Positions 33,578 to 41,024 of a stretch of DNA of 43,545 nt are shown here, piece after piece. Numbering within the stretch: position 1 is the first letter of the stretch; the number at the start of each line of letters is the position of its first letter. Source of the DNA: JBFWVD01 sp050246915 (GTDB lineage Bacteria > Actinomycetota > Acidimicrobiia > Acidimicrobiales > Ilumatobacteraceae); assembly GCA_050246915.1 (NCBI GenBank), contig JBFWVD010000046.1:1-43545 (forward strand). The letters run 5' to 3'. Both the position numbers and the translations under genes were made by a program. Under the pieces are notes generated by a model, which was not told where the DNA came from, did no database searches, and saw only the letters and a list, made by a program, of their open reading frames with translations.

Positions 33578-34346
33578 TGCCGCTCCTCCTCACGATGTTG
33601 TCCGCGTGAAGAGGAAAAGCGCGGCCCGAGGGCGCGACGCGACAGCACTGTGAGCTTCGGCCGGTTGCGCATTGCGCAACCGGCAAGTCTGTAGCGATCT
33701 TTGACGGGCTCGCAGGAACCGGTTCGTTGAGGTCGGTGGCAGCGCCGGGAGGGGCGTCGACGAGGACGCTGGACGGCTCGTGGAGGGCTTCGGGGCACAG
33801 GATTCGGCTCGCATAGCGTCGAAGGGGTGCGAGGTCGGTGAGGCGTTGTAGGCGGGCGACGAGAAGTCCAGCGTCGATCGTGCGTGCCACCGCAGGGCTG
33901 AGGGGCACTGTGGCGACCACCGGGACGCCCGTGACATCCTCGACATCTCTTGCGCTCAGGCTTCTCCCCGGTTCGAGGACCAGCACGATCCCATCGGGCA
34001 GTCGTCCTTCGTTGTGGACGAGGGTGCGCAGAGCGACGTAGCAGGGACCTCGGAGCACGACCAGCTGGACGCCGCCATCGTCGATCGTCGTTGCGATGGG
34101 TCCAGCGTCGATGATCCGGACGTCGGGTTCCCCGGTCAATGCGGTGGTGAGGGTGAGGTTGTTGGCGACGATGGCTTCATCGCCGATCGGCTCGGGGATA
34201 CCGAGCAGCGCGGAGTTGGCGGCAAGGTCGGCCACGACGAGGTGTGTTTCTCGGTGCGTAGCGGCGGCGAGCGCAAGGGCGGCGGCGATGGTGCTGGTTC
34301 CCTGGCCGCCGCGGGCGCCGTTGAGGATCACGTTGTGAGTTGGCAT
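33489..34346 (-). CDS. ParA/MinD/CpaE-like protein with degenerate P-loop
   Basis: The 285-aa product begins THNVILNGARGGQGTSTIAAALALAAATH. This is the strand-loop-helix of ParA/MinD-type ATPases, but both lysines of the deviant Walker A motif are missing. Later segments (VRIIDAGPIA, LVVLRGPCYVALRTL, VPVVATVPLSPAVARTIDAG) follow the CpaE/MinD pattern. The frame overlaps the relaxase start by 89 bp, and its last 30 residues look unstructured. ATG 34346 is taken because the fold begins there; an in-frame extension to 34511 would be Pro/Arg-rich. It may position or regulate the transfer complex rather than hydrolyse ATP. Confidence 0.68.
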   Translation of the reverse strand: MPTHNVILNGARGGQGTSTIAAALALAAATHRETHLVVADLAANSALLGIPEPIGDEAIVANNLTLTTALTGEPDVRIIDAGPIATTIDDGGVQLVVLRGPCYVALRTLVHNEGRLPDGIVLVLEPGRSLSARDVEDVTGVPVVATVPLSPAVARTIDAGLLVARLQRLTDLAPLRRYASRILCPEALHEPSSVLVDAPPGAATDLNEPVPASPSKIATDLPVAQCATGRSSQCCRVAPSGRAFPLHADNIVRRSGSARYRKTQSGRSGVLRRRGGNVGRGLLHG

Positions 34347-34507
34347 CGTGGTCGACTGCTTTCGTTGAGGTCCGTGCAGCTCGCAAGCGTCTGCATGAGG
34401 TCGGGTTGTCGGTGGTGATTCCCGCCGACGGGGCGGAGGTTGCCGTCCCGTCGGCGGGGTGTGATCCGGTGCGGCTTCCCCGACCGCCCGGGTCACGAAT
34501 GTGAGGA

Positions 34508-34996
34508 TCACGTCCGCTGTGAGACGTCTGCGCTGCGAGCGCTGACGTCAGCCGCCATGCGTGTCAGGTCCTGGTGATGTTGCTCGAGGAGGTAGCCAGG
34601 AAGTCGACGTTGATGGCGGGCCGGCAACGGCGGGACAGTGCGTCGTAACGCATACGCATCCCAGGCGATCTGAGCGAAGCCGAACATGACGAGCCGATCA
34701 AGGGTCCGCACCACGGGAGCGGCCCGGCCGCTGCCATGGCCGAGGCCGAGGCTCTGGCCGAACTCCTCGAGACCGATCACGATCCCCGACGGCTGACTGT
34801 CAAGCCAGTCAGCCATACGACGTGCCGCCATGATCGACGAGGGACCGAGGACCGCCAGCCAGTACGTCTCGACATATGAGCTCCGGGGATCAAACCCGTC
34901 GGCAGCATCGCTCGGTTCGTCGTGTGCGACCACGGGCAGCGGGTTGTGTTCGCTGATCCAACATGCGGTCTCCGTCGTTGGAATCGTCGCCCGCAT
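34508..34996 (-). CDS. hypothetical protein, first gene of mobilization operon
   Basis: The soluble 162-aa protein has a central segment YVETYWLAVLGPSSIMAARRMADWLDSQ followed by LEEFGQSLGLGHGSGRAAPVVRTLDRLVMFGFAQ, which looks like a winged-helix or helical DNA-binding fold. A basic LPARHQRRLPGYLLEQHH tail follows. Similar proteins of unknown function occur beside relaxase genes on actinomycete elements as I recall; I cannot confirm this here. GGGAGGGGA precedes ATG 34996. A promoter with two operator-like sites lies upstream. The 161-nt gap to the next gene holds no clear feature. Confidence 0.62.
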   Translation of the reverse strand: MRATIPTTETACWISEHNPLPVVAHDEPSDAADGFDPRSSYVETYWLAVLGPSSIMAARRMADWLDSQPSGIVIGLEEFGQSLGLGHGSGRAAPVVRTLDRLVMFGFAQIAWDAYALRRTVPPLPARHQRRLPGYLLEQHHQDLTRMAADVSARSADVSQRT

Positions 34997-35021
34997 CAGA
35001 TCCCCTCCCGCTTTCGCTCAT

Positions 35022-35080
35022 ATTCAACATGAGTTGCGGTGCATGTCAAGTTCAACCTGAGTTGACACGTACGTGTCAAC
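35022..35080 (-). promoter_or_regulatory. mobilization operon promoter with TTCAAC operators and a 20-bp palindrome
   Basis: On the minus strand, TTGACA (35044-35049) and TTGAAT (35022-35027) are spaced 16 nt and point toward the gene starting at 34996. TTCAACATGAG (35023-35033) overlaps the -10 box, and TTCAACCTGAG (35051-35061) lies just upstream of the -35 box, 28 bp away. A perfect 20-bp palindrome, GTTGACACGT / ACGTGTCAAC, follows at 35061-35080. The layout suggests repression of the mobilization operon. Confidence 0.6.
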
Positions 35081-35149
35081 AGTTCTTGCCAGAACCGATC
35101 GCCTCGCCGAAGCCGTGGCTCGCCCCATGAAGCTCGCCCGCTCATCGGT

Positions 35150-35226
35150 CCGCTCCCATCGGGAGCGGCGAGTCTGTACGAGATCGCCGGTCCGTTTGTC
35201 GACAACGCGAATGCTTCAACATGAAG
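35150..35226. other. 8-bp hairpin and further TTCAACATGA site before excisionase
   Basis: CCGCTCCC / GGGAGCGG with a 3-nt loop (35150-35168) and another TTCAACATGAAG (35215-35226) lie in the 297-bp space between the divergent mobilization operon and excisionase gene. They may belong to the same control region. Confidence 0.4.
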
Positions 35227-35293
35227 CTCAACGTCCAAATCCCAATGACTCGCTTGTCGCGAACAACCTCAACGGGCGCGCACTTCCACGAAC

Positions 35294-35785
35294 ATGGGAC
35301 TTGTGGCGCGACACGACAGGCCGGCCGGTGGATATCACCAGCAGCTCTCGATTGACGAACAGATCGAACTGCTGGTCACAAGGAGCGTCGAAGCAGTCCT
35401 CGCTCCGTACCTCGGCAAGCTCGCTCAGCCGGAGCCGCTGGTCTACACCGTGACCCAAGCCGCTGCGGCTCTCCAGGTCTCCAACGACACCGTGGGGCGG
35501 TTGGTGAGACGAGGAGTCCTGCCGCGCGTGCCGCACCTCGACGGGAAACTCCTCATTCCCCGAGCCGCTGTGCAACAGCTCGTCATCAACGCGAGGAGCA
35601 AAGCAGCCGTTGGTGAAGCCGACGCTGACGTTTCCGAGTTCCGCTCACGAGGCGAGGGGGTCATCACCACCGTCGAGCATCCGGTCCATCATCTCGGCAG
35701 CAGAACGGTCGGAGCCCGGGATGAAGTGTCGGTATGTGCGAAGGATGTTGGCCTCCGTGCAGCCGAGACGTTCCGCAACGATTGA
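35294..35785 (+). CDS. xis: excisionase-like HTH protein
   Basis: The 163-aa frame has a HTH_17/excisionase-type domain at about 53-100: VYTVTQAAAALQVSNDTVGR followed by LVRRGVLPRV, a DGKLLIPRAAV wing and a basic end. It lies beside and convergent with the integrase gene, as expected for the partner needed for excision. The last 47 codons run antisense over the 3' end of the integrase gene, so expression of one could hinder the other. The start is uncertain: ATG 35294 has no Shine-Dalgarno, and a later start near LSIDEQIELL is possible. Confidence 0.7.
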   Translation: MGLVARHDRPAGGYHQQLSIDEQIELLVTRSVEAVLAPYLGKLAQPEPLVYTVTQAAAALQVSNDTVGRLVRRGVLPRVPHLDGKLLIPRAAVQQLVINARSKAAVGEADADVSEFRSRGEGVITTVEHPVHHLGSRTVGARDEVSVCAKDVGLRAAETFRND

Positions 35786-36838
35786 GATCGGCACACCTGC
35801 CATAAGCATCTGACTTGCCGCCGTATGGCGGAGGTCATGAAGGCGGACCCCGGTGAGGCCCGACCTCAGGGCGTACTGCTTCCACGCGTGCGACGGCCAC
35901 GAGAGGTTCCACGGCGATCGTCCACCATCGTCGGAAAAGACGAACGAGTCTGGAGTCAGTTCGATGCCGACTGCGCTCGCCGCCTCAGCGGCCCTAGCGC
36001 GATGGTCGGTCAAGACCGCGACAGACGAGGGACCGATCGAAACGACATACGGTCGCTCGGCCTTCGTGCCTTTCTCGACCTGCCCGTCCAATGAGTCGGC
36101 GATCGCCCGATCAAACGTGACACGGCCAGTAGATAGGTCGACGTTGCCCCAACGAAGCGCGACCATCGAACCCCGGCGAGCCCCGACGGTCGCTGCCAGT
36201 TGGATGTACGCAGCGAACGACGGCTTGGCCACGGTCATGGCTTTTCGCACCTCGGACATCGACGGAACGAGGAGCTGCGCGGGCTTCACTCGAGGCGGAT
36301 CAGCAGCGACCGCAGGGTTGGCTGAGACAAGCTTCTTGCGAAGCGCCCAGCTGAACATGGCTCGAAGTTGGCTATGGCAGCGTCGGACGAGCGATGCAGA
36401 CAGGCCTCGCTCCGTCTCGAGCATGTCGTACAGATCATCGAGATCCGTCGCAGCGACGTGCGACGCAAGCCGGTCGCCAATGGTCGGCACGATGTAGAGA
36501 CGGAAGTTGTCGGCGTTGGTCTTCGCCGTCTTCGGCGACCAACCAACCCAATCTCCGGTGCGCTCATTTTGGCGAGGTCGATTCGCCCGCTGCCACTTCT
36601 CCGCGACCTCGATGATCGTTGGACCGAGCTGGCTCGAAGTAGCTGCGCGGGCGTGTTCCCCTGACTCGACCGACGTGACGAGTTCGGCGAGCCTCGCATC
36701 CGCGACCTTCGCTCCGGCCCGATTGTCGGGGGCTTTCACTGTCGCGTACACATCGACACGTTTGCCCGTGACCGGGTCCCATCCGGCAAAAACGGTGAGG
36801 CGCCAAGCGCCCGATCGGAACCTCTTGTGGCCCTTCAT
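35645..36838 (-). CDS. int: tyrosine site-specific integrase
   Basis: The 397-aa integrase has an N-terminal arm-binding region (about 1-60), a SAM-like core-binding domain (about 70-170) and a catalytic domain with Arg in GARRGSMVALRWGNVDL, HDLRHTAASQML and the nucleophile Tyr in NILRTYRHF. ATG 36838 starts the natural domain order (MKGHKRFRSGAW); the in-frame extension upstream would read through the tRNA and is rejected. Its start is 87 nt from the 3' end of tRNA-Gly, the usual place of an integrase that targets that tRNA. It is convergent with the excisionase gene. Confidence 0.95.
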   Translation of the reverse strand: MKGHKRFRSGAWRLTVFAGWDPVTGKRVDVYATVKAPDNRAGAKVADARLAELVTSVESGEHARAATSSQLGPTIIEVAEKWQRANRPRQNERTGDWVGWSPKTAKTNADNFRLYIVPTIGDRLASHVAATDLDDLYDMLETERGLSASLVRRCHSQLRAMFSWALRKKLVSANPAVAADPPRVKPAQLLVPSMSEVRKAMTVAKPSFAAYIQLAATVGARRGSMVALRWGNVDLSTGRVTFDRAIADSLDGQVEKGTKAERPYVVSIGPSSVAVLTDHRARAAEAASAVGIELTPDSFVFSDDGGRSPWNLSWPSHAWKQYALRSGLTGVRLHDLRHTAASQMLMAGVPISIVAERLGCTEANILRTYRHFIPGSDRSAAEMMDRMLDGGDDPLAS

Positions 36839-36847
36839 GCCGCACAA

Positions 36848-36867
36848 TGTTGGCACGGATGTTGGCA
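36848..36867. repeat. TGTTGGCA direct repeats between integrase and tRNA
   Basis: TGTTGGCA occurs at 36848-36855 and 36860-36867, 12 bp apart, in the short att-side region. Such repeats often serve as arm-type integrase or excisionase sites. A further GAACC/GGTTC inverted pair lies at about 36881-36894. Confidence 0.4.
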
Positions 36868-36924
36868 AACCTCGACGGGCGAACCAGGTGGGTTCGACCG
36901 AACCACTTCTGACCTGGTCTTTTA

Positions 36925-37000
36925 TGGAGCGGACGACCGGACTCGAACCGGCGACCCTCACCTTGGCAAGGTGATGCTCTACCAACTGAGCTACGTCCGC
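36925..37000 (-). tRNA. tRNA-Gly (anticodon GCC), element integration site
   Basis: On the minus strand the 76-nt gene has acceptor stem GCGGACG / CGTCCGC and discriminator T, with encoded CCA. The anticodon arm is CACCTTGCCAAGGTG with anticodon GCC, and the T arm GCCGGTTCGAGTCCGGT has the standard GGTTCGA loop. The D arm GCTCAGTTGGTAGAGC is canonical. All four arms pair, so the gene is intact. Its 3' end faces the integrase, as expected after an insertion that regenerates the tRNA. Confidence 0.96.
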
Positions 37001-37075
37001 GTTGCGGATGGAAACCATACCAAGCCCACCACGATTCGACCAACGCAAACGGAGAGCCGGCTTCGAACCCCAGCT

Positions 37076-37107
37076 CAGCCCTCCAGTAAGCCAGCCCTCC
37101 AGCAAGC
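37076..37107. repeat. two tandem 16-bp repeats
   Basis: CAGCCCTCCAGTAAGC is followed directly by CAGCCCTCCAGCAAGC, differing at one base, in the 124-bp space between tRNA-Gly and the ABC ATPase stop. The function is unknown; it may be slippage. Confidence 0.6.
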
Positions 37108-37124
37108 CGATCCCTCAACCAAGG

Positions 37125-37811
37125 TCAGGCGTCGAGGACCCCGTCGGTGATGCGAACGACCCGCTCGGCGAAGTGGAGCATGCGCTCGTCGTGGGTCACC
37201 ACGATGGCGGCCGTCCCCCGGCTCTTCATCTCGGAGTGGATGAGCTCCATGACCTGCTCCCCCAACTTGGTGTCGAGTGCCGATGTCGGCTCGTCGAAGA
37301 GCACCAGCGTTGGTGAGTTCATGAGCGCTCGCCCGATGGCAACCCGTTGACGCTGACCACCCGACAACTGCGCCGGCAGGCTCCCGCCCCGACCCCCGAG
37401 ACCGAGCTCGTCGAGGAGCTGATCGGCCCGCTTCTTCGCGGGAGCGCCGGTCCGCTTGCCCAACTCGTCGACCACCAAGAGGTTCTCGCGAGCGGTGAGG
37501 AACGGAACCAGGTTCACGGACTGGAACACGAACCCCACCTTGGTCCGCCGGAACTCGGTGAGCTCCTTGGCGTTGTAGCCGGTGATGTCCTCACCGCCTA
37601 CAACGACGGTGCCCGACGTCGGCGACAAGATGCCTCCGGCGATCGTGCACAACGTGGTCTTGCCCGAACCCGACGGACCACACAACGCGACGATCTCATC
37701 GGACCCCACGCTGAGTGTGGCGTGATCGAGTGCCACTACCTCACCATCACCGGAGCCGTACACCTTGCGCACCGCGTCCATGCGCAATGCCACATCGGTC
37801 GTCACCGTCAT
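37125..37811 (-). CDS. ABC transporter ATP-binding protein (MacB/LolD type)
   Basis: The 228-aa ATPase has Walker A GPSGSGKT, Q-loop FVFQSVNLVPFLTA, signature LSGGQRQR, Walker B LVLFDEPTSALD and H-loop VVTHD, with the spacing of MacB/LolD proteins. GGAGGAAC precedes ATG 37811. It is the last of three co-oriented genes (19 nt after the preceding permease) and should drive the two FtsX-type permeases. These transporters usually act by mechanotransmission on envelope substrates; the cargo is unknown. It lies outside the integrase-tRNA boundary, so it is probably host chromosome. Confidence 0.94.
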   Translation of the reverse strand: MTVTTDVALRMDAVRKVYGSGDGEVVALDHATLSVGSDEIVALCGPSGSGKTTLCTIAGGILSPTSGTVVVGGEDITGYNAKELTEFRRTKVGFVFQSVNLVPFLTARENLLVVDELGKRTGAPAKKRADQLLDELGLGGRGGSLPAQLSGGQRQRVAIGRALMNSPTLVLFDEPTSALDTKLGEQVMELIHSEMKSRGTAAIVVTHDERMLHFAERVVRITDGVLDA

Positions 37812-37830
37812 CGCTGTTCCTCCATGGACA

Positions 37831-38949
37831 TCAAACACCGGCTCCGATGGCGCTGGCGGGGTCGACCCGCAACACCCGCTTGAGCGAGAACACACAGCCG
37901 ATCACCGCAGCGAAGGCCATCAACACCGTGCTGAGGATCACGCGTGCCACACCCAGTTCGAACGGCACGGTGCCCGGGGGGATGGCCATGTCGGCGATGA
38001 AGCCGAGCACCGCCGCAATTGCGCTTGCCATGAGGGCCACCAGGACTGCTTGCGCCATCACTCCCCCGAACAGTCGCGCATTGCCGGCACCGAGTGCCTT
38101 GAGCACCCCGTACAAGCCGGTGCGCTCCACTGTGAGCAGAGCGAAGAACATGCCCACGACCGCGAGGGCGATGACCACGGTGACCCCGAGGATCTGATTG
38201 AACGTGCCCGTCTGCTCTTTCACGCCGGGGATGGCGTTGGCCGCAGCATCGATCGACAGCGTGCGGGTCGTACCGCTCGTCGCCGCGTCGATGGCCGACG
38301 ACAGCTTGCTGGCGCTCAGCGAACCATCACCGGCGACCAACAGCGATTGGAACGTTCCGTCCGCAAGGGCTTCGACGGATCGGTTCTCGCTCACCACCTG
38401 TCGCCATGTTGCCGGTGACGCCCACAGCGAACTCTGACCGAGGTAGTTCGTGTCGTCGACGAAACCGATGATGGTGATCGGCGTACGACGCGGTCCGAGC
38501 AGGATCGTCATGCCCACATCCACGTCGGAGGCCTTCAACGTGGAGTCGGCATAGGCCTGTCCGAGCGGGGGCACGGTGTCGGGTACACCCCTGGGCGCCA
38601 CCTCGTACCCGAACAGCGCGGTGTCGGCCAGGTCACGCACACCTTTCCCGGGCACACGCGCCCCGAGCTGGATGATGCCGATGCCTCCAGTGCGATCGAC
38701 GCCTGGCACCGCCTCGATGCGCGACCGCAACTCGGCGTCGATGGTGCTGCGCAGGAACGAATCCTTGGAATCGGAGGAGAACACGATGACGTCCCCGCGT
38801 TGGGCGCGCACCGCGCCGGTGGAGTTGCGCACCAACCCGTCGAGCAGCCCACCGAGGAACATGAGCAACAACGCGATGAGCGACAAGATGATGGTGGCGG
38901 TGACGAAACGCGCCGGGCGTCGCCACATCTCTCGCAGGGCGAGCTTCAT
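37831..38949 (-). CDS. FtsX/MacB-type ABC permease
   Basis: The 372-aa protein begins MKLALREMWRRPARFVTATIIL and has one N-terminal helix (about 17-37). An extracytoplasmic MacB-core domain (about 40-245) contains VDVGMTILLGPRRTPITIIGFVDDT. Three C-terminal helices end in RVLRVDPASAIG, the conserved FtsX end motif. ATG 38949 begins 13 nt after the stop of the upstream permease gene (38963). It pairs with that permease in one transporter. Confidence 0.88.
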   Translation of the reverse strand: MKLALREMWRRPARFVTATIILSLIALLLMFLGGLLDGLVRNSTGAVRAQRGDVIVFSSDSKDSFLRSTIDAELRSRIEAVPGVDRTGGIGIIQLGARVPGKGVRDLADTALFGYEVAPRGVPDTVPPLGQAYADSTLKASDVDVGMTILLGPRRTPITIIGFVDDTNYLGQSSLWASPATWRQVVSENRSVEALADGTFQSLLVAGDGSLSASKLSSAIDAATSGTTRTLSIDAAANAIPGVKEQTGTFNQILGVTVVIALAVVGMFFALLTVERTGLYGVLKALGAGNARLFGGVMAQAVLVALMASAIAAVLGFIADMAIPPGTVPFELGVARVILSTVLMAFAAVIGCVFSLKRVLRVDPASAIGAGV

Positions 38950-38962
38950 GAGGTCACCACCA

Positions 38963-40084
38963 TCACCGGCTACCTCCGCCACCGACGGCGTCAACCGGAT
39001 CGATGTGACGCACACGCGTGGCCGAGAAGATCGAGCTGACCAACCCGGCCACGATGACGACCACGGTCCACACGATCACCGCAGTGGTCTCGAACCGCAG
39101 ACGGATGCCACCGAGCTTCGCTTGCGACACCGGCGCGTAGAGCAGCACACCGACGGCCAATCCAGCGGCGACCACGACGAGCACTTGGATGAGCAGTGCT
39201 ATCACGAGCTTGCTCGTTGATGCCCCGATGGCGCGTAGCAGGGTGAGGGCGCCGGTCTTCTGCAACGTGACGATGAGGAAGAACAACCCGATCACGAACG
39301 GCACCACGAGCCCGTACAGCACGAAGATCATGCGGAACGAGGTCTGCACCTGCGAGACCCCAGGGGCCTTCGTCGCGGCGTCCGATCGGGTCAACGCATC
39401 GACCTCATCGCTGATCGCATTGATGCGCTCCACCAACTGCGCAGGGGTCACTCCGGCGACCGGTTCGATGGCCAGGGCATTGGGGAGCAGCACAGCGTCG
39501 GCGTTGCCGAAACGCGATCGCACCGCGGCCTCGTAGGTGTCGAACGTGGCGAACAGCGTCGGCGTCACGTTCACCTGCACATCAGCGGCCAAGCCGACGA
39601 CGGTGATCGTGTAGCCACCGGGCATCAACGTCACGACGTCGCCCACATCGAAACCATCGGATGCGTCAACTTCACTTGCGACCGCCTCGCCGACAGCGCT
39701 GGGCAGTCGACCTTTCACCAGGTTCGCCGGTGAACCGAGACCCTCGGCGTCATAGCCCACGACGGACGCGTCGGCCTGCTTGCCACCGGCCTCGACGGTG
39801 AACGTGGACAGACCAAGACGCCCGGCCCGTCCCACGCCGTCGACGGCTCGTACCTGTGCCTCCAGCTCGGGCAGCAGCACACCGCCTTGGAGGTTGCGCC
39901 GCCCGTCCACCGAATAGACCACAACCGGGGCCGACTGGTTACGGATGCCACCCACGAACCCGGTGATCAGCCCGTTCTGCAACGACTGCTGGAACAGCAC
40001 CAGGAAGACCAGCAAACCGATGGCTCCCATCAAGAGCGCGAACCGCACCTTGGCGCGCCGCATCTCTTTCAGTGCCAAGAACAC
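38963..40084 (-). CDS. FtsX/MacB-type ABC permease
   Basis: The 373-aa permease begins MFLALKEMRRAKVRFALLMG at a GTG (40084) and has one N-terminal helix. Its extracytoplasmic domain has GFDVGDVVTLMPGGYTITVVGL, three C-terminal helices follow, and it ends VRHIDPVDAVGG. It is first in the three-gene transporter operon and 65 nt from the convergently arranged... upstream regulator stop (40150), both genes being on the minus strand. Resemblance to the second permease is limited to layout and end motifs, so the transporter is heteromeric. Confidence 0.87.
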   Translation of the reverse strand: MFLALKEMRRAKVRFALLMGAIGLLVFLVLFQQSLQNGLITGFVGGIRNQSAPVVVYSVDGRRNLQGGVLLPELEAQVRAVDGVGRAGRLGLSTFTVEAGGKQADASVVGYDAEGLGSPANLVKGRLPSAVGEAVASEVDASDGFDVGDVVTLMPGGYTITVVGLAADVQVNVTPTLFATFDTYEAAVRSRFGNADAVLLPNALAIEPVAGVTPAQLVERINAISDEVDALTRSDAATKAPGVSQVQTSFRMIFVLYGLVVPFVIGLFFLIVTLQKTGALTLLRAIGASTSKLVIALLIQVLVVVAAGLAVGVLLYAPVSQAKLGGIRLRFETTAVIVWTVVVIVAGLVSSIFSATRVRHIDPVDAVGGGGSR

Positions 40085-40149
40085 ACCCCCATCATCGACA
40101 CGTCATGGCGAGCGATGCAAAGCCGGAGCTCGGAGAAATGCAGAACGCC

Positions 40150-40911
40150 TCACGTGTTCGCGACGGGCTCTACGGCGCCTGGTCGCACCGTTCGCACCCG
40201 CTGGGCGAGCGTCTCGGGATGCTCACGAGCGAGGAAGCGATGGAACTCGCGCAGATGGCGCAGGGCCTGCGCGGCGGCCTCGTCTGCGTCCGCTGCCTGA
40301 ACTGCGTCGACGATGCGCTGATGGGCAGTGACCATGCCCCGCTGCGCGGCCTCGGGATAGCTGACCGTCACACCCACCGCGGTGACCACCTGCTCGAGCG
40401 TGAGCGCCAACGTGCTGAGCGCGCGGTTGCCAGACGCGGCGTACAGCAGCTCGTGGAACTCGATGTTGAGCCGATCGAACTCGTCCTTGGAGGCGATGGC
40501 CGAAGCCAGTTGCTCGGTGTTGGCCTGCAGCCGCGCCACGTCCTCGGGAGTGGCCCGACGGGCTGCCAAGGACGCGAGCACCGGCTCGAGCTCCAACCAA
40601 GCATCCAACACCTCCTCGATGGTGACGCCATCGAAACGGAGCAGCACGGCGAACGAATCGGCCAGATCCTTCGGCCGCGGTCGACTCACGATCGGCCCGC
40701 CGCCGCGCCCGGTCTTGATCGTCAACACCCCTTGTAGCTCCAGGAGTCGCAAGGCCTCGCGCAACGTTCCCCTGGCGACCCCGAACTCCTCGAGCATCTC
40801 GCGTTCGTTGGGCAGTTGATCGCCTTCGACCAAGCCGCGGTCGATGATGAGATCCTCGATGGCGTCGCGCACCACCTCGGCGACCTTCGGCTCTCGTGAC
40901 GACACGGACAT
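40150..40911 (-). CDS. FadR-subfamily GntR transcription regulator
   Basis: The 253-aa regulator has an N-terminal winged helix (about 8-75) with LPNEREMLEEFGVARGTLREALRLLE and the RGGGPIV wing. An all-helical FCD ligand domain follows (about 85-225) with metal-site type residues (D in FDRLNIEFHELL and a later H in TAHQRIVDA). ATG 40911 is taken; a GTG at 40947 is possible. It diverges from two crotonase genes across 113 bp containing AATATTGTTATCATC, a probable promoter/operator. It likely responds to an acyl-CoA or related acid. Confidence 0.9.
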   Translation of the reverse strand: MSVSSREPKVAEVVRDAIEDLIIDRGLVEGDQLPNEREMLEEFGVARGTLREALRLLELQGVLTIKTGRGGGPIVSRPRPKDLADSFAVLLRFDGVTIEEVLDAWLELEPVLASLAARRATPEDVARLQANTEQLASAIASKDEFDRLNIEFHELLYAASGNRALSTLALTLEQVVTAVGVTVSYPEAAQRGMVTAHQRIVDAVQAADADEAAAQALRHLREFHRFLAREHPETLAQRVRTVRPGAVEPVANT

Positions 40912-41024
40912 ATCGGGTTCGATTCTCGACGAAGCTGGTGGGCTCACCGCCCGGGATCGTCACGGGCCAATATTGTTATCATCGTTTCGACGGTCGGGTG
41001 GACCGACCGATGGGGAGGATCGTG

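Larger units (their letters stand above)
18890..36927. mobile_element. integrative conjugative element with MobF relaxase and SCO6880-type T4SS (left end not found)
   Basis: The segment has a tyrosine integrase beside the 3' end of tRNA-Gly, an excisionase-like gene, a MobF relaxase, a coupling ATPase, a VirB4 ATPase, VirB2/B6/B8-like membrane proteins, a wall hydrolase and a prim-pol replication-type protein. The right boundary is set at the tRNA 3' end (36925). The left coordinate given is only the outermost clear transfer gene. I searched intergenic stretches by eye for a copy of the tRNA 3' sequence and did not find one, so peptidase, transporter and two-component genes to the left may be cargo or host. 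Confidence 0.8.

Noticed and set aside
34347..34511. In-frame extension of the ParA/CpaE-like gene to 34511
   Set aside because: The added residues are Pro/Arg-rich without fold pattern and start inside the upstream gene; ATG 34346 begins the P-loop strand.
35073..35453. 126-residue frame starting inside the 20-bp palindrome
   Set aside because: Ser/Arg-rich with no domain and mostly overlapping the excisionase gene in another frame.
36839..37105. N-terminal extension of the integrase frame across the tRNA
   Set aside because: The extra residues are simply the translated tRNA-Gly and spacer; the domain order starts at ATG 36838.
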